NCBI RefSeq assembly: GCF_000002995.4
Contig: NW_025062476.1
Span: forward strand, 11,716,501 to 11,780,500
Length of the DNA stretch: 64,000 nucleotides
Direction: 5' to 3'
Source: Brugia malayi
Taxonomy: Eukaryota > Nematoda > Chromadorea > Rhabditida > Onchocercidae
Shown here: positions 25,801-40,800 of the stretch, in pieces
Numbering within the stretch: position 1 is the first letter of the stretch
Layout: every line of letters begins with the position of its first letter
Made by a program: the position numbers and the translations under genes
The notes under the pieces: model-generated
Databases searched by the model: none
What the model was told of the DNA's origin: nothing
Seen by the model: only the letters and a program-made list of their open reading frames with translations

Positions 25801-28800
25801 TTAGTATTAAGTATTAATCAGTAAGAAATCAACAAATAGCATCAGTTATAAGTTTATTTATTAGACAAATTAATGTTAATTTGTTAACTAATTTTTGCAC
25901 AAATAAAATACTAATAAAATAGGAAATAATTAAACTAAAATGTTTTTCCTTTTAAAAAATTTTTTCTATTTATTAAGTTAAAAAATTTCATTTCTTTCAA
26001 ATTCTTTTTCACTTTCCTTTTTTTAAATTGAAAATTTTTTTTGCCAAAAATACGAATATATTAAAGAAGGAAATTTATAAAATTTAAAACGAAATTATGA
26101 AGGAAAAAGAGGAAAACCTGCCTTCAACTGTACATGTAAGCTTAATCGATTCACCCTGATCAATTACCCGAACAGCGGGTGAATCAATTTCTACCCGTGC
26201 TGTATCCAATGGTGCTAAATTGGTAGCATATATTGTAACACGATTACTTCCTACCAATTCATTATGACGATATCCGCGACATTCATATTCACCACTATCA
26301 GATTTCTGTATTAAACAAAATAAATTAATAATAAATAAACAAAAGAAAAAAAAAAAGATTGGAATCAAATAATAAAAAAAAAATAAACAATTAAATAAGT
26401 TGAAGCAAAATAAAATAATAATAAATAAACAAAAGTAAAAAAAAAGCTGAAATAAAACAATAACAAAATAAATAAAAAATGATTAGAATTTTGTAATAAA
26501 TAAACAAAAGAAAAAGGATTGGAATAAACTTTTTAATTTTAATTTCAATTTCAATTCCATTAAAATTTTCAATACAATAATTTAAATAATCGTACAGTTA
26601 TTATTGTTAATGATAATATTTCATAAAATAATTAATGAATATTGACAATAATTATATCTTGTAGCAAATTGTGATCATACAATTTAGATTGTTTATTAAT
26701 TAGCTATCATATTCTTCTTAACTAATTAAATATTTGATAAATTAATTAAATACCTGATAAATGATTAATTATATATTTTGTTTTTAAAAAAATTTTTAAC
26801 CAAGACGAATAAAATAATATAATTTAATAACTAATATTAAGAGGTAAATTTTCAAAGGCTAAAACATATTCGATAAATTAATCCTATCATTATTTATTAA
26901 ATATTTCGTTTTAAAAAATTTTAGCTAATTTATTGAAATAAATTAAATTTACTAAATTTCTGCTATTTTAAAACTGACAAAATATATAACAAATAATTAA
27001 TTATTTTTTAAGCGAAAAATATAAATATTTAAGAATATATCAAAAAAACATTTAATAAATCTAAAAAAAAAAAAAAAAATTAAAGTGATAAATTATTTAT
27101 ATTTTTAATAAATAAATCAGTACCTTTTTGCTAAAAAAAAAAAAATGAGAGTTGTAATTAATTACATATTAAACCATCCTTTTCACAAAAAAGCAAAAAA
27201 AAAAAAATAAATATAAAAAAATAATTTTCTAAATTTATTAAATATTTTTTTAATATATTTTTAAACATTTATATTTTTTATTTAAAAAAATTAATAATTT
27301 ATCTTTTTTTTTTTCTCCTTTTCATTTTTCCTTACCCTAAATCTGGGCAAATGTAAAATTCCAAGTTCCGTTTCTTTTGCATCATCCGGCAATGCACCAT
27401 CAACTTTGACCCATTGGATACGATCAACAATTTCACTACCTGTTGCGGTACAGATCAAATCAGCTGATCTGCCAGGTTCAAACCATTGTGTTGAACCACC
27501 GAGAATTGCTACTGTTGCTACCTTTGATGGTTCCACAACTATATTATCAACTGATTATTTAATTGAAAATTAAAATAAAAAAAAAAAACGAAACCGGAAA
27601 AAAGAAATAAATTGAAATGAAATTTTAAAAAAAGAAAAAATATTCCATATTGAAGAAATAATTTAAAAAATTGTAATGAAATGCAATGCAAAATAAAATT
27701 TTGAGTGTTAAATTAAAATTAAAATATTTACTTTAATTAAACAAAACGCTATTAATTATAGTTATTAATTAGAATAATTTGAAAAAAAAAAAAAAAAAAA
27801 AATTTGTAATATTTCTTGAAATGTCTCTATGTACAACCTAGGGTAGATTTTTGAATATCTTACGTACGTGATATATATGTACAAAACGTTATCTCTAAAT
27901 TTTGCACAGATGGTTCACGTAAATCTCCGATATTTTGCATGCGTGATAAAAATGTTGTTCCTGATGTTTCGCGTACGTGGTCTGATAACTTACGTATGTA
28001 ATACAACTAAATATTTTTTGGGATATTTTCCACATATGATACACGCAAATGTTTTTGATGATATCTTGCATATGTGGTAATGCAAATATTTTTCTGACAT
28101 TTCTCATGTACGTAAAACACGTAAATATTATTTCTGATAATTTACGTATATTTCATGTGCAAATGTTATCACTGATATTTCTTGTATGCGATACACGTAA
28201 ACTTGCATATGTGATTTTGATACAATGCGCATGTGATACACACAAATGTTTCTGTTATTATACGTACGTGATACACGTAATTAGCTTACTTTTTATCCAT
28301 TGAAAGTATATAATTATATATGGAAGTTCAGAAATAAACTAATACTCAAATATTTCTATTAAATTTCAAATTTAACAAAATTGAAAAAAAAAAAAGTTTT
28401 AGCATTACCTTCGATATAAATATCCTTCTTAGCTGAAGCTTGAATATTGCTACCTCTGCATGTGTATACACCAGCATTACCAAGTCCAATACTTGGATGT
28501 CGAATGAATTGCTCCGAAATTGTAACCGGTTTGAAATCATCCGGTAGATCACCTCGTTCTGGTCCCGGATCACTACAAAATTATTCACTAATTTTTTTTT
28601 AAAAAAAAAAAATTAATGAAAGAATTTAAAATAAACATTTTACTTTTTCTCTTTACTTCTATATAAATAATAAGAAAAAAAAATTATGCATTGATCAAAA
28701 TTTAAACGAAAAATAGAAGACAAAGAAAAGAAAAACGGAAAAATAAAATTTTCTTACTGCAACCATTCAACTTCCGGTTCCGGTTCACCAAATGCTTCAC

Positions 28801-31800
28801 ATTTAACCTCCAATGGTTCACCAACAGTTAGTACAATTCGTGGACCAGGTGGACTGGTACGTACGGTAAGTGATGGTCCAATATTAACGGATCCATAATC
28901 GCTTGCCTCACCAACAATATTGGTTGCCGTACACGTATAATCACCGTTCATATCAGCTCGAGCATTCTGGAAATCCAAGAAACCACCACCAATATCAGTG
29001 ACATCATCAGGTAATGCTTCACCACTTGGTCCGGTCCAAATTATAGTTGGTTTCGGAGAGCCGGTAGTAATACAATGGAATTGATGCTTATCACCTGGTT
29101 GTCCATTCCAGGCACGTGGTACCACACGTGCTGTCGGTGGTTCTTCCTCTATAATAAGAAGAAAAGCTAAATTTAGTTTTTAATTATTATTTCAAGTTTT
29201 ATTTATTTTTTTGCAACCAAATAAAAAAATTATTTCAATAAAGTAATTAATAATTGCAATAGAATAAAACTGAAAATGAATTAATTATCAAATATTCATT
29301 TGAGATAATTCTAACATAAACATATAAAATCCAAATATATAACAGAAAGAAAAAATATATATGCAAATTGGTTTTTTTCAATTTAAGGTATATTTCAATA
29401 TTCCAATTGGAAATTTAAAAATTTTCAATACAATTTGATTGATTTCAAATAAAAAATTATGAAAAATAAAATTTTAATTTTTGAAATATATATACTTTCG
29501 GTAACATGAAGTCGAACAGGTTCAGCTTCACCGGTACCATACTGATTGGTTGCAATACAGATGTATTCACCAGCATGTGAGTGATCCGCTGAATGAATGA
29601 TTAAATCGTTACCTTCCGGTACCACATCACCTCGTAATGGACCATCGGGAGTTTCATAACCCCATCGAATGGTAGCTGGTGTATCACTGTTTGGATCACA
29701 ATGGAATCGTGCTACTTCACCAATTTTAACAACCTGATCATTTGGTGTTGCAATTGGTCGTGGTGGTTTACCACCTATAAATAACTCTACCATTAATAAA
29801 TATATTCGATAATTAATTATAAATTACAAAAATTTGAAATTCAAATTTGAATTAGTCATTTGTGCATATTATTATTTTGTGCATAATAGTTACTGCAATT
29901 ACTATTCAATTATAATTATTTGCCAAAATTATTCAATTGCAACAAATAATCCAAACCCAAGAACATATTTAATTAAAAAAAGAAAGAAAACCAAAAAAAT
30001 TTTTTAAAAAAAACAGAAATAAAACTAATGTTTTTTTATTAGATTTTGTGAAGAGAAATTAATTTTTTAAATTAAAGAGAAATTTTTTAAATTAGATTTC
30101 ATACAAATTATCAGTGTTGTTTATTTTTTTTATATATATTTCATAAAAATTATTAGTGCTGTTTATTTAGTGAATAAAAGAGAGAAAAAATTTCTAATGG
30201 TTAACAAAAATTTTCAAAATTATAATCAGTTTATATTAGTTGGAAGGAGGAAAAAAAAAAAGAATTGCTTTTCTTAGTTTTCAATAAAAAAAAATCGAAA
30301 TTTTAATTAAACCTAAACAAATCAATGAAATTTTTTAAAAGATTTGCAAAAAAATTAACTTCAATTAAGAAAAAAAAATTTTTTTGTTTTGTTTAAATTA
30401 AACAAATAAATAATACAAAATAAATAAATGCCATAAAAATAAAAAAAGAAAACGAAAATAAAAAAGAAAAAGAAAAGTAGTTAAGAGAAAAAATAAATTA
30501 AAACAAAACAAAATTACAAGCAGTTACCGTATTTAACAATATGATGGTTAGTATCATAATCATGATTACTATTGTTATCATTATTATTGCCATGTTCATC
30601 ATAATCATTTCTCGCCATTATTCCATGTTTAATATCATGATTATCATGTTGTTGTTGTTGTTTCATACGATTATTAAATTCATCACTATCATGTATATTC
30701 TCTATTTCTTGTATTTCATCACTATCATCATCACCATTATCATTATCATTACTATCATTATTATCACCAGTATTTTCCACTGTTAAAGTAACCGGTGCAG
30801 CACTTTGTAATGTTTCATCATCCGTACAAATATATTCTCCGGAATCAGTTAAACGTGCTTTATCAATTGTTAAAACACCATAATATACATATGCACCCTC
30901 AGGTAATGGACCATTTTTTTCCTTAAATCCCCAACGAAGCATTTGCGTATGTTTATCTGGTAGATAACATTGAAAACGTACCAAATCACCTTTGTTGACC
31001 GTTAATGATATCGGTAGGACAACCGGTATTTTTCCGTCTATAATACTTCGTTAACTCCATTTTTCGTTTTAAATTTTATGCAACAAAAAAGTTTATTATG
31101 TATTCTACATTTAACATAATAAATTTTTGCTAAATTAAAATTAATTTAGTTAATCATTTTAGTGTAAAAAAAAGTTAATTCATATTTTAGAAAAAAAAAA
31201 TTTAGAAAATGTTAAATTAATGAAAAGTAAAAATGAAAAAAAAAAAGGGCAAATGAATGAAGCAAATATTAATCAAATTAATTTGTTGTTAATTTTGTCC
31301 TTTTTTTTTTAAAAAAAAAAAAAGAAATAGTTAGAAAAGAAGTGATCTGGTAAATAAAAAGAAAAAAAAAGATGGGTTAAAATTGAAATTTCAATTATTA
31401 TTCAATTACAGTAAAAAGTAGTTGAAAAAATTAAATTTAGTTCTTTTTTTAAATTTCGTTTTCATATTTGATATTTATTAACTTTTAAAATTCATTAATT
31501 TTACATTCTATTCTTATCTAATTATTACTTTACTTAGCTTTTACAATTTACTATTTTTAATTACTATTATTATTATTTTATCTTTTTCTTTTTTAAATTT
31601 AATAAAGGTAAAAAAAAAATGAACAAAACACTCAGTAATTTCATATTTAATACTGAAATTTTAAAATCCTAAATGTTTTTATTAAGAAAGAGGGAGAGAG
31701 AGAGAGAGAGATAGAGGGAGAGAGAAGAGAAACATACGTTGTCTTACGTTAATACGTGCCGGAAGTGAATCGATTGGTGTACCACGGAAATCATCCATTG

Positions 31801-34800
31801 TACAAATGTAGTTTCCGGCATCATTAATTTCCGTTTGTGTAATAAACAAAATTCCGTTTTTCTGTGTTGCATGAATTGGTAATTCATCATTTTGTTTTCT
31901 CCATTTTAGTATAACATTAGTTTTATTATCAGATATAAAACAACGAATTTGTGATGATTCACCTTCGTCAACAATTTGCTCCATTGGATCAATCATTGGT
32001 GCTTCTCGTGGTAATTCTACTAGAATATGTCAGGAAAAATTAATGAGAAAGCACTAATTAATTAATTCATTAATTAATTAATTAGCTAGTTATAATAAAA
32101 ATTTCATATTGTTTATTTATTCATTAAAATTTGCTGTAAAATGTTGTGTAAATTTTAACAAAATTAATTGTATTTATTGTTTATAGTAATTGAAATTGCA
32201 TTAAATTTTTACCTTTTTTATACTAATTTATAAATATATTTTTTAAGTGATTCTTAAAATTTGCTGTTGCTTTATTTTATTTTTCAATTTTTCTTTTCTA
32301 AAATTAATTTCCTTTTTTTTTTTTTTTTTTTTTTTTGAATTGATGAAATTTTAAATTGCAAAAAAATGTTCATAATTTTAATTTTTTATTTTTTTTTTAC
32401 AATTTTATTTTTTTTTTTTTTTGGTAATTTCAATCTTTAATATTTTGATGACTTTAATTTTTTAAGATAATTTTAATTTAGTACATCTTATTTGAAAATT
32501 CGAAAATATAATCTTTTTTCATATACTAAATTGAGATTTGTTTTACTTTTTTCTTCCTTTTTTGATCTCTCTCTCTCTCTCTCTCTTTGCTCATTCTATC
32601 TCCAATAATAATTTTTTAAAACTTTATCATTTAACTAAAATCCAAAAGAATAAAATAAACAGCTCAAATCGAATTATTAAAATAATATATTATATTTGTA
32701 AGTGCAATGCATATGAAATAATCAACTAAGTTTTAAATATCTAAAAAATTTTGTACTAACTCATTCTCAAATAAATATTAAATTAATCTGATTAACAAAA
32801 AAAAATAAATTCTATTTACATTTGTTTGACATACAAATTAAATATACTAATTAAAAAATCAAAGTTAGTTTACTTTATTTAATTGTTATTATTTATTAGA
32901 TTAGCAAAAAAAAAAAAAAAAAAGAAAAGAAGAAAAATTTATGAAAATAAAAATTTCTTTCTTCAGAAATATAACAAAAATTGTTAGAAACATTAATCCT
33001 CAAATTATTTTGCATGCAAATTAAAGATTTTGATTAAATGTAAAATTTCAAAAGGAAAAAAAATGGTAAAAAATCAATTTGTAATTTTTTCTTCTTTATT
33101 TCATTTAAACTAATTTAACTTACAAATATTTTTTAAAAAAAAAAAGTTAACTCATTTTATCAAACTATTTACTTTGTTAGATAAGCAAGAAAAAATTATG
33201 AAAAAACAGAAATTTTTTTTTTCTTTTTTGAATTAGAAATTTCTTTCTTCATAAAAATATTATAATTGTTAGAAAATGTTAATGTTTTAAAGTAAATTAT
33301 TTCAAGAAGAAAAAAAAAAGAATAAAAATAAAAATAAATAAGTAAACAAATAAACAAAAAAAAAAAAATAAGAAAAGAAAAGAAAAAAGCAACATAAAAG
33401 ATTACGTTTTTTAATTTCCTTTCTTTGTTCATACGGTTTTACTTTTAATTGAACCGGATCCGATTCCAATATTTTGCTACCATTTTCCGTAATATATTTG
33501 CAAACATAGAAATCAGAATCTGATACATGTGCTCTTAAATAGTATAATGTACCAGTGCCATCATCAAATGCACTATTTGGTAATGGTGTACCATCTGCTC
33601 TCGACCATTTCAAATGTGCATTTAAATTTGTTGGTAACCAACAACGGAACATAGCCGGATCACCTTCATATACCATTTCATGTTTCGGATCAACTTCCGG
33701 TTTTTGCAAATTTTTTGATTGTTCTCCCATCAATGAATGTTCAGTTGTATGTAATTCATAAGCTTCAAAAAAAAAAAAAAAAGAAAAAAGAAAAAAATGA
33801 ATGGATTAGAATAAATTAAAAAAAAGTAAAAGAAAAGAAATACGAAAAACAAAAATAAACAAATAAAGTCAATAAAATATAGCTTTTCTTTTTTCAAGAA
33901 ATATTATAGCAAAAAAAAAAACTAATAAGTGAGTGCAAATAAGGCGGAAATATTCTGCAATACTCTGAAACGTAAGTAACGTGATAATGATAACGTGATA
34001 ATATTAATTGTAATGTGATAAGATAAATGTTAATTGTAATGAAACAAAGACAAACGTTAATTCTATAATTTAAACCAATATTTAATCAATAAATGCAGTA
34101 GATCAATTTTTTTTTATTAGTAGAAGTGCTTGTTTGTTTGTTTTTTACCACAAATATTTTTCGAAAATCAATTCAAATTTAAATCTTGAAGTTTCGGATT
34201 TCCTTTTTCATTTTGTTTTCGCCGAATAAATTATTGAAAAATTCAAATTCAAAATATAGCAATTCGCTAGCAAAAAAAAAAAATGAGTTAAAAATTTCAA
34301 ATTTTTTAAACATTAAATTCATAATCATATTTTGCTTAAAATAAATAAATAGTCACATTTACGTAATTAACGTATAAACTTACGCTTTTGAACATCTAAA
34401 CGAGCTGGTGATGAGTCAACAGGTGTGCCATCATCAACAGATCGTGCAGAACAAATATATTCACCAGCATCGGACATTTGCGCACGAGGTATGGATAAAA
34501 TTCCCTGATTATCACTAACACCATAACCTAATGGACGACCATCAGCGCGTCGCCAGTGAAGGATTGCTGTTGGATTACCCGGAACCCAACAACGGAATTG
34601 AGCTGGTTGATTCTCACTTACTGTTTGTTCCGGTGGATCAACCAATGGATTACTTGCTGCAAAAGAAAAGAAGAGAATAAGTTAAAAAATAAAGTATGAA
34701 CAACTTACAAATACATACATATCTTTCATTGTTGTATTAAAATTAAAAAAAAAAAAAACTATAAATCGGAAAAACGGAAATCTATCTCTTATAATCTCTC

Positions 34801-37800
34801 CTCTCTCAATCAACTATGATAATAGTTTTAATGCAAGTATTACCATTATTATTATTACTAATTGTGATCAAAATTATATTAATACTAATTAGACCAAAAT
34901 TTAAATGAAATAAAAAAAAGTAAACATAACGATCAAAACAATAATTTCTTAAAAAAAATTAATGATTTTTTGAGAAAAAATTTTGAAACAAAAAAAAAAA
35001 AAAAAAAAAAAGAAATCGTATAAATATTTATTTACTTACCTGGCCTAACAATTAATCTAGCTACAGGACTATCAATTGGTGGCTTATATCCTATCGGATC
35101 ACTTGCGCTACAAATGTAACTTCCAGCATGTTGACGTTGCGCACTTGGAATATTCAAAATGCCATCGTGTTGTTGTACACCAGGTGGTAATGGACCATTA
35201 CCTTTCATTTTCCATGTTAGAATTGCTGTTGGATCACCAGGTACCCAACAACGGAAACGTGCCGGTTCACCTTCCGCAACGGTATTTTCTTGCGGATCAA
35301 TTCTAGGACGTTGAATTGCTATAAATATATTATTCATGTATACGCGCGTTTATGCATTTTATTTATTTATTTTTTTATTTGCTATTTTAAATCTTAATTA
35401 TTAAATAAGCAAGCAAATTGCAAATGCATGCAATAGCAAAGAGAAGAGAACAAAACAAAACAAAAAAAAAAATGCTTCATGCAAAATAAATTTATTAAAT
35501 TGTAAAATATTCCCTATTTTTGTTTTACTATAATCATAATTATTAGTTTGAATTCATTTGTAAAAATTTTAGTTAAAGAAAAATTACTCTGAATAAAACT
35601 AATATCAGTTGACTAATTAATTAGTTATACGTAACGCAAAAATTGTTAATAGTTAAAAAAAAAAAAAACCACACACCTGAAAAAAAAATCAGTTAGGCAA
35701 TTAATTTTACAAGAATTACAAATAATTTAAAAATGACACATTTTAAATAAGATTAGTAGCAATTGAATAATTAATTAGTTATATGCAATACAAAAATTAT
35801 TAGTCTAAAAATGACACATTTTAAAAAAGATTAATATAAATAAATTAATTAATTCTATAAAATACAAGATTTCTTAGTGTTAATCAATTAATTCTACGAA
35901 ATACAAGAATTCTTAATATTAATTAATTAATTCTATGAAGTACAAGAATTATTAATAATGTTATGAATTTGCAAACAAATAATAATTTAATCTATTTCAT
36001 ATCACAACAAAAAAAAAAAAAAGAAAAGAAAAGAATAAAAATTTTTAAATTAATCATATTCTAAAATAACATCAAATATGATTAATTAATTTTCTTATTT
36101 ACAAAATATTTCATTGTACATATTATTATTGTTTTCTTATTATTACGATTATTATTATCAATATCATTGTCATTAGTGTTATCATTACTGTTATCACTAC
36201 TATCATTGTTACTAATTTACTTACGTTTCTGAACAATTAGACGTGCAGGTGGTGATTTCCCAATGCCATATTCATTAGAAGCGGTACAAATATAACTGCC
36301 AGCATGTTCCAATTGCGCATGCGGAATTTTCAACATTCCATCGGTTTGATATACACCATGCGGTAGCTGTCCACCGATATCTTCTTTGTACCATTTCAGT
36401 TCACAAGATGATAAACCAGGTACCCAACAACGGTAGGTAACCATGTCATTAACATTTACTGTTTGTTCCAATGGGTCAATCATTACTGGTGGCGGTCTGC
36501 CAATAACTAAAGTTTCATTTTGTTTTTCTTTTCCGCTAAATTTTTTTTTTTTTTTTTTTTCTAAGTATTTAAAAGTAAAAGCAAATTATTAGAGCAAAGA
36601 AAGAAAAGGAAAAGGTTGCATTGAAGGAAAAACAAAAATATCATAAATTTATATGCGATAGACAAAGAGGTAAAAAGAGAGAGAGAGAGAGAGAAAGAGT
36701 GGAAAAAAAGAAATAACTTTAAATTTTAGCAAAAATAAAAAAGGACGAAAAAGGTGAGCTTAAGCAGAATTAAACTTTTAGATATATTTAGCAAATTAAA
36801 GAAAAAAAAAGGAACAATTCAAATGGTCGATTCTGCTTGAAAAAAAAAATTGTTCGCAATAAATTTAAATAAATAAATACAATTCATTAAATATATTATT
36901 GTATTTTAATATTGTATGAAGAATTTTCTTCTTTGAAACATTCAATTCAATCAATGTGACGCACAAAAAGTGAGTGAAAGCAAAATATGATTAATGCTAA
37001 TATCTGGTTGTGACGTGAACAATGCTAATGCCGAGATGTGACGTGAACAATGCTAATGCCGAGATGTGACGTGAACAATGCTAATGCCGAGATGTGACGT
37101 GAACAATGCTATTGCCGAGGTATGACGTGAGCAACGCTGACGTCGAGATGACGTGAATAATGCTATTGTCGAGATATAGCATGAGCAATGCTAATATCGG
37201 GGTTGTGACGTGAATAGTGCTAATGTCGAAATGTGACTAAACGTTGTTAATGTCAAGATATAACGTGAATAATGTTAATATCACGATGAACAGTGCTAAT
37301 ATCCGAGATGTAACATAAATCTTACGCTAAATTCAAATATACCAGAAGATAGGGTAGGGTGTGATTAATGTACACTAGAAGCTGAGTCATGCTAATATCG
37401 AGATGTGATATGAATCATGCTAATATCGAGATGTGACATGAATCATGCTAATATCGAGATGTGACATGAATCATGCTAATATCGAGATGTTTGAATTGTT
37501 GATAATTCAAGAAATTAATTTCAGTATTATCATTAATCTGTTATCAGTGAGATGATTTATACATGTAAAATTAAACCTGGAATTCGTGGTTTTGCTTCAA
37601 CATTTAGTGTACCATCATCGGTAGCAAACTGATGATCACCGGATCCGGTACATCGGTACTGACCTGCATCCGATTCTCGCACACCGTTAATAATTAACTC
37701 ACCATCATACTGAACTGCATTACTTGGCAATCCAGCAGTACCAACTTTTGACCATTGTAATCGAATTCCAGCACTCTTAAAATGATCATCTTAATTTATT

Positions 37801-40800
37801 GTTTTAATTAAATTAATTAGAACAATTGATAGTAGAAATGAGAAAATAAATGAAAAAAAAAAAAACAAAAAACAAAAGAAAGAAGTGATGATAAGGTGCT
37901 ATGTAATGATTTAATTAATATTTAATTGAATAGTAGAAATATTTATGTGTTTTAAAAATTTTAAATTTAAATTCAAATAAAAGTTTAAATGAGAAAAAGA
38001 TCACTAAGTAAAGAATTTTTATGATAAAATAAATAAAGTATTATTATGAATGAAACAATCTACTTTAATAAAAAAAAGAATTCAGATTTTAACATTTCTT
38101 TTCTTTTTAAAGAAAAAAAGGAATTGATTTCAACTTTGAATTCTGAATTTTCAACCTAGAAATTATCAAATAATATTACAATTAAAATTTAATTAAAAAA
38201 AAAAAAAGAAAAAAAAAAAACGATAAACAGGAATGATACCCGTTGACCGATAACTCGGCAAAACCAACGAGCTCTACCGCCAACCGGAATGTGTAAATTC
38301 TTTGGGGCATCAATTTGTACACGTATTGGTGGACCGTATGCTGAAATGATAAATTCAATGCACTCTTTTTTTTTTTCCTTTTTTCAAAAACGTATTCCGG
38401 TAGATAAATTAAGCAGAATATATTTCTGAAATTCTCCAATTATTTTCATGATTCATGCAAATGTATGGTATCATTATTATTTATAAACTAATTAATTAAT
38501 TTAAATTAATTAAGTGAGAACATGCCTTTTCTATATTTACTTAAAATAATATCAAAATTAATGAAATTTAACCATGCTTCAAGCGAGTATATATATATTT
38601 TTTAAAATATAAAATAAAATTATAAATATGATAATTAAATATTAAATGTATCCTTAGAATAATTAATTGCACTTTATATTTCTAGGTAATACGATTTTAT
38701 TATTATTATTGTTGTCATTGTTATTATTACAAAACTTTTATTCTACATCTGTAAATATTATTATATTATGATAGCTTAGATATTATTGGTATTCAAATTT
38801 ATGAATATTAAATAACTCATTATTATTATTATTAAATAGGTCTAAAATTTGACCTGAATTCAAAAATATTTCAGCAATTAATAGCTAACTAAATGATTTC
38901 TTAATTTATCATTACTATTATTATTTTTATTATTATTAAAATGATATTACTGTTCTAAGAGAAATACTGAAAGTCTTCCTAAGATTTTCTTTAATATTTC
39001 TTCTTGAAATACTATTATGAAATTAAACAACTCAAAGAATTTATAGTTTATTTATTTCATTCTATTTTTTTTTTTTTTTTTTTTTGTTTAAAAAAAATTT
39101 TCCTTGAAATATATGTAAATTCATAAATTTTAAGATAATTAAAAAATAAAAAATGATGAAATTATTTTGTATCGAATAATCAACGATACATTTAAATAAA
39201 GACACACACACACAATATATAAACAAAATAAAAAGGGGAAAAATAATTTTGAACTTAAATTAGCTGCTATATATGCTAATTAAATGAAATAAGGAAGCTT
39301 TTTAATTATTAAAATGAATTAGCAACTAAAATTTATAAAGATAAAGATAAATTAGTTAAAATGACAATCTGAAACTTTGATTAAATTAATAATTTTATGG
39401 AAATCAACTAAAATTTATGATAATAAAGATATGTTTGATGAAATTAATAATTTTGATGTTTAAATTTTGAAATAATTTCTTTAAAAAAAAAAAAAAACTT
39501 TTGAAGGATTAAAATTTTTAAATGAAGAATAAAAAAAAAAAAAAAGCAAGCAGGCAAGCAAAACAAATGAACAAACAAACAAGCAAACAAACAAACAAAA
39601 TATACGGCGAAATTCTCTTTAGTTAATTTAAATTCCAACAAAACACCATGCACTTCGAATAAAGTTTATATTTGTCAATTGTAAAAACTGTTAAATTATA
39701 ACTAATAATAATAATTAATTGCATATAATTACAAAGGAAAAAAAAAAGGTGACAAAACGGACGACACGTATGTATCGTGTGATAAGCAGTGATAAATAGT
39801 GATAAACACTGAGGTGTGTTCTTATCAAAGAAGAGGACAAAAAAGAGAAGAGACAATTAATTAAAATTGCTTTTTTTTTTTTTTTTTTTGTTGCCAATTA
39901 GCAATACGTTTTTTCAAATATGTTGTAATAATGATAATAATTTGTTAAAGCTACAAAAGTAAGTAAGAATTTGAAATTTGTTTGGTGTAGAATTAATTTT
40001 CTGTATTTTAAAATTCAAACTAAATAAATTTTTTTTTTCTTCGATAAAATATAACTTTTGAAAATATTAATTATGTAAACTGCTTTAAAAATTTTTTTTT
40101 TTTTTTTTTCATATAAACTTAAATCAAAGTGGGCCAATTAATTTGAAATAATTTGTAGCCAAACAAAAATTTCAATGACCAAATGAAATAGCAATAGGTG
40201 TATAATGACAATTGGGATAATAAGCTTTTTTTTTTTGAGAAAAAAAAAGTTATAATATTAGAGGTTTAGCCAAATATATTTAACTATTGTAAATTTTGAT
40301 GGTATTCAAATTATTTTAAAAAATTGATAAATTAAATTATACTCGTACATATATATTAATTTATTCAAAATTTTTTTCTTTTAAAATGCTAAAACAAAAT
40401 AAATTTATGTGAAATTAATGATTTGAAATGATTTGTGCAAATTTTAATTCAAATTATTACAAAGAAAAAAAAAAAATGCTTTTTGGCTAATAACCTCTGT
40501 GCTTTATGTGTTTGATAAAAAAAATTAAAAAAAAAAAAAACTAAAAAAAAAAAAAAAATAAAAAAAAAGAAACAAACACAGGTGAACAAAGTGCTAATTA
40601 AAACACAGTGACAAAAAAAAAAAAAAGAAAACGAACACACATACATTTGAATATAAATGAATTGAGAATAAAATAAAATAATTAAAGATTTAATTTTGAA
40701 GAAAAAAAAATTCAAATTTTTAAAACGAATTTTTTAAAAAAAGAAAAAAGGAAAAAAAAAAAATGAAAAAATTTTTATTGCTTAATAATATGATTTGCGT

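Noticed and set aside
27868..28303. Several overlapping frames on both strands
   Set aside because: All arise from the degenerate ACGT-rich tandem array, which has few stops because of its composition. Frames on opposite strands mirror each other.
40449..40715. Phe-rich minus-strand frame in intron 20
   Set aside because: Translation of poly(A/T) runs; no module signature.
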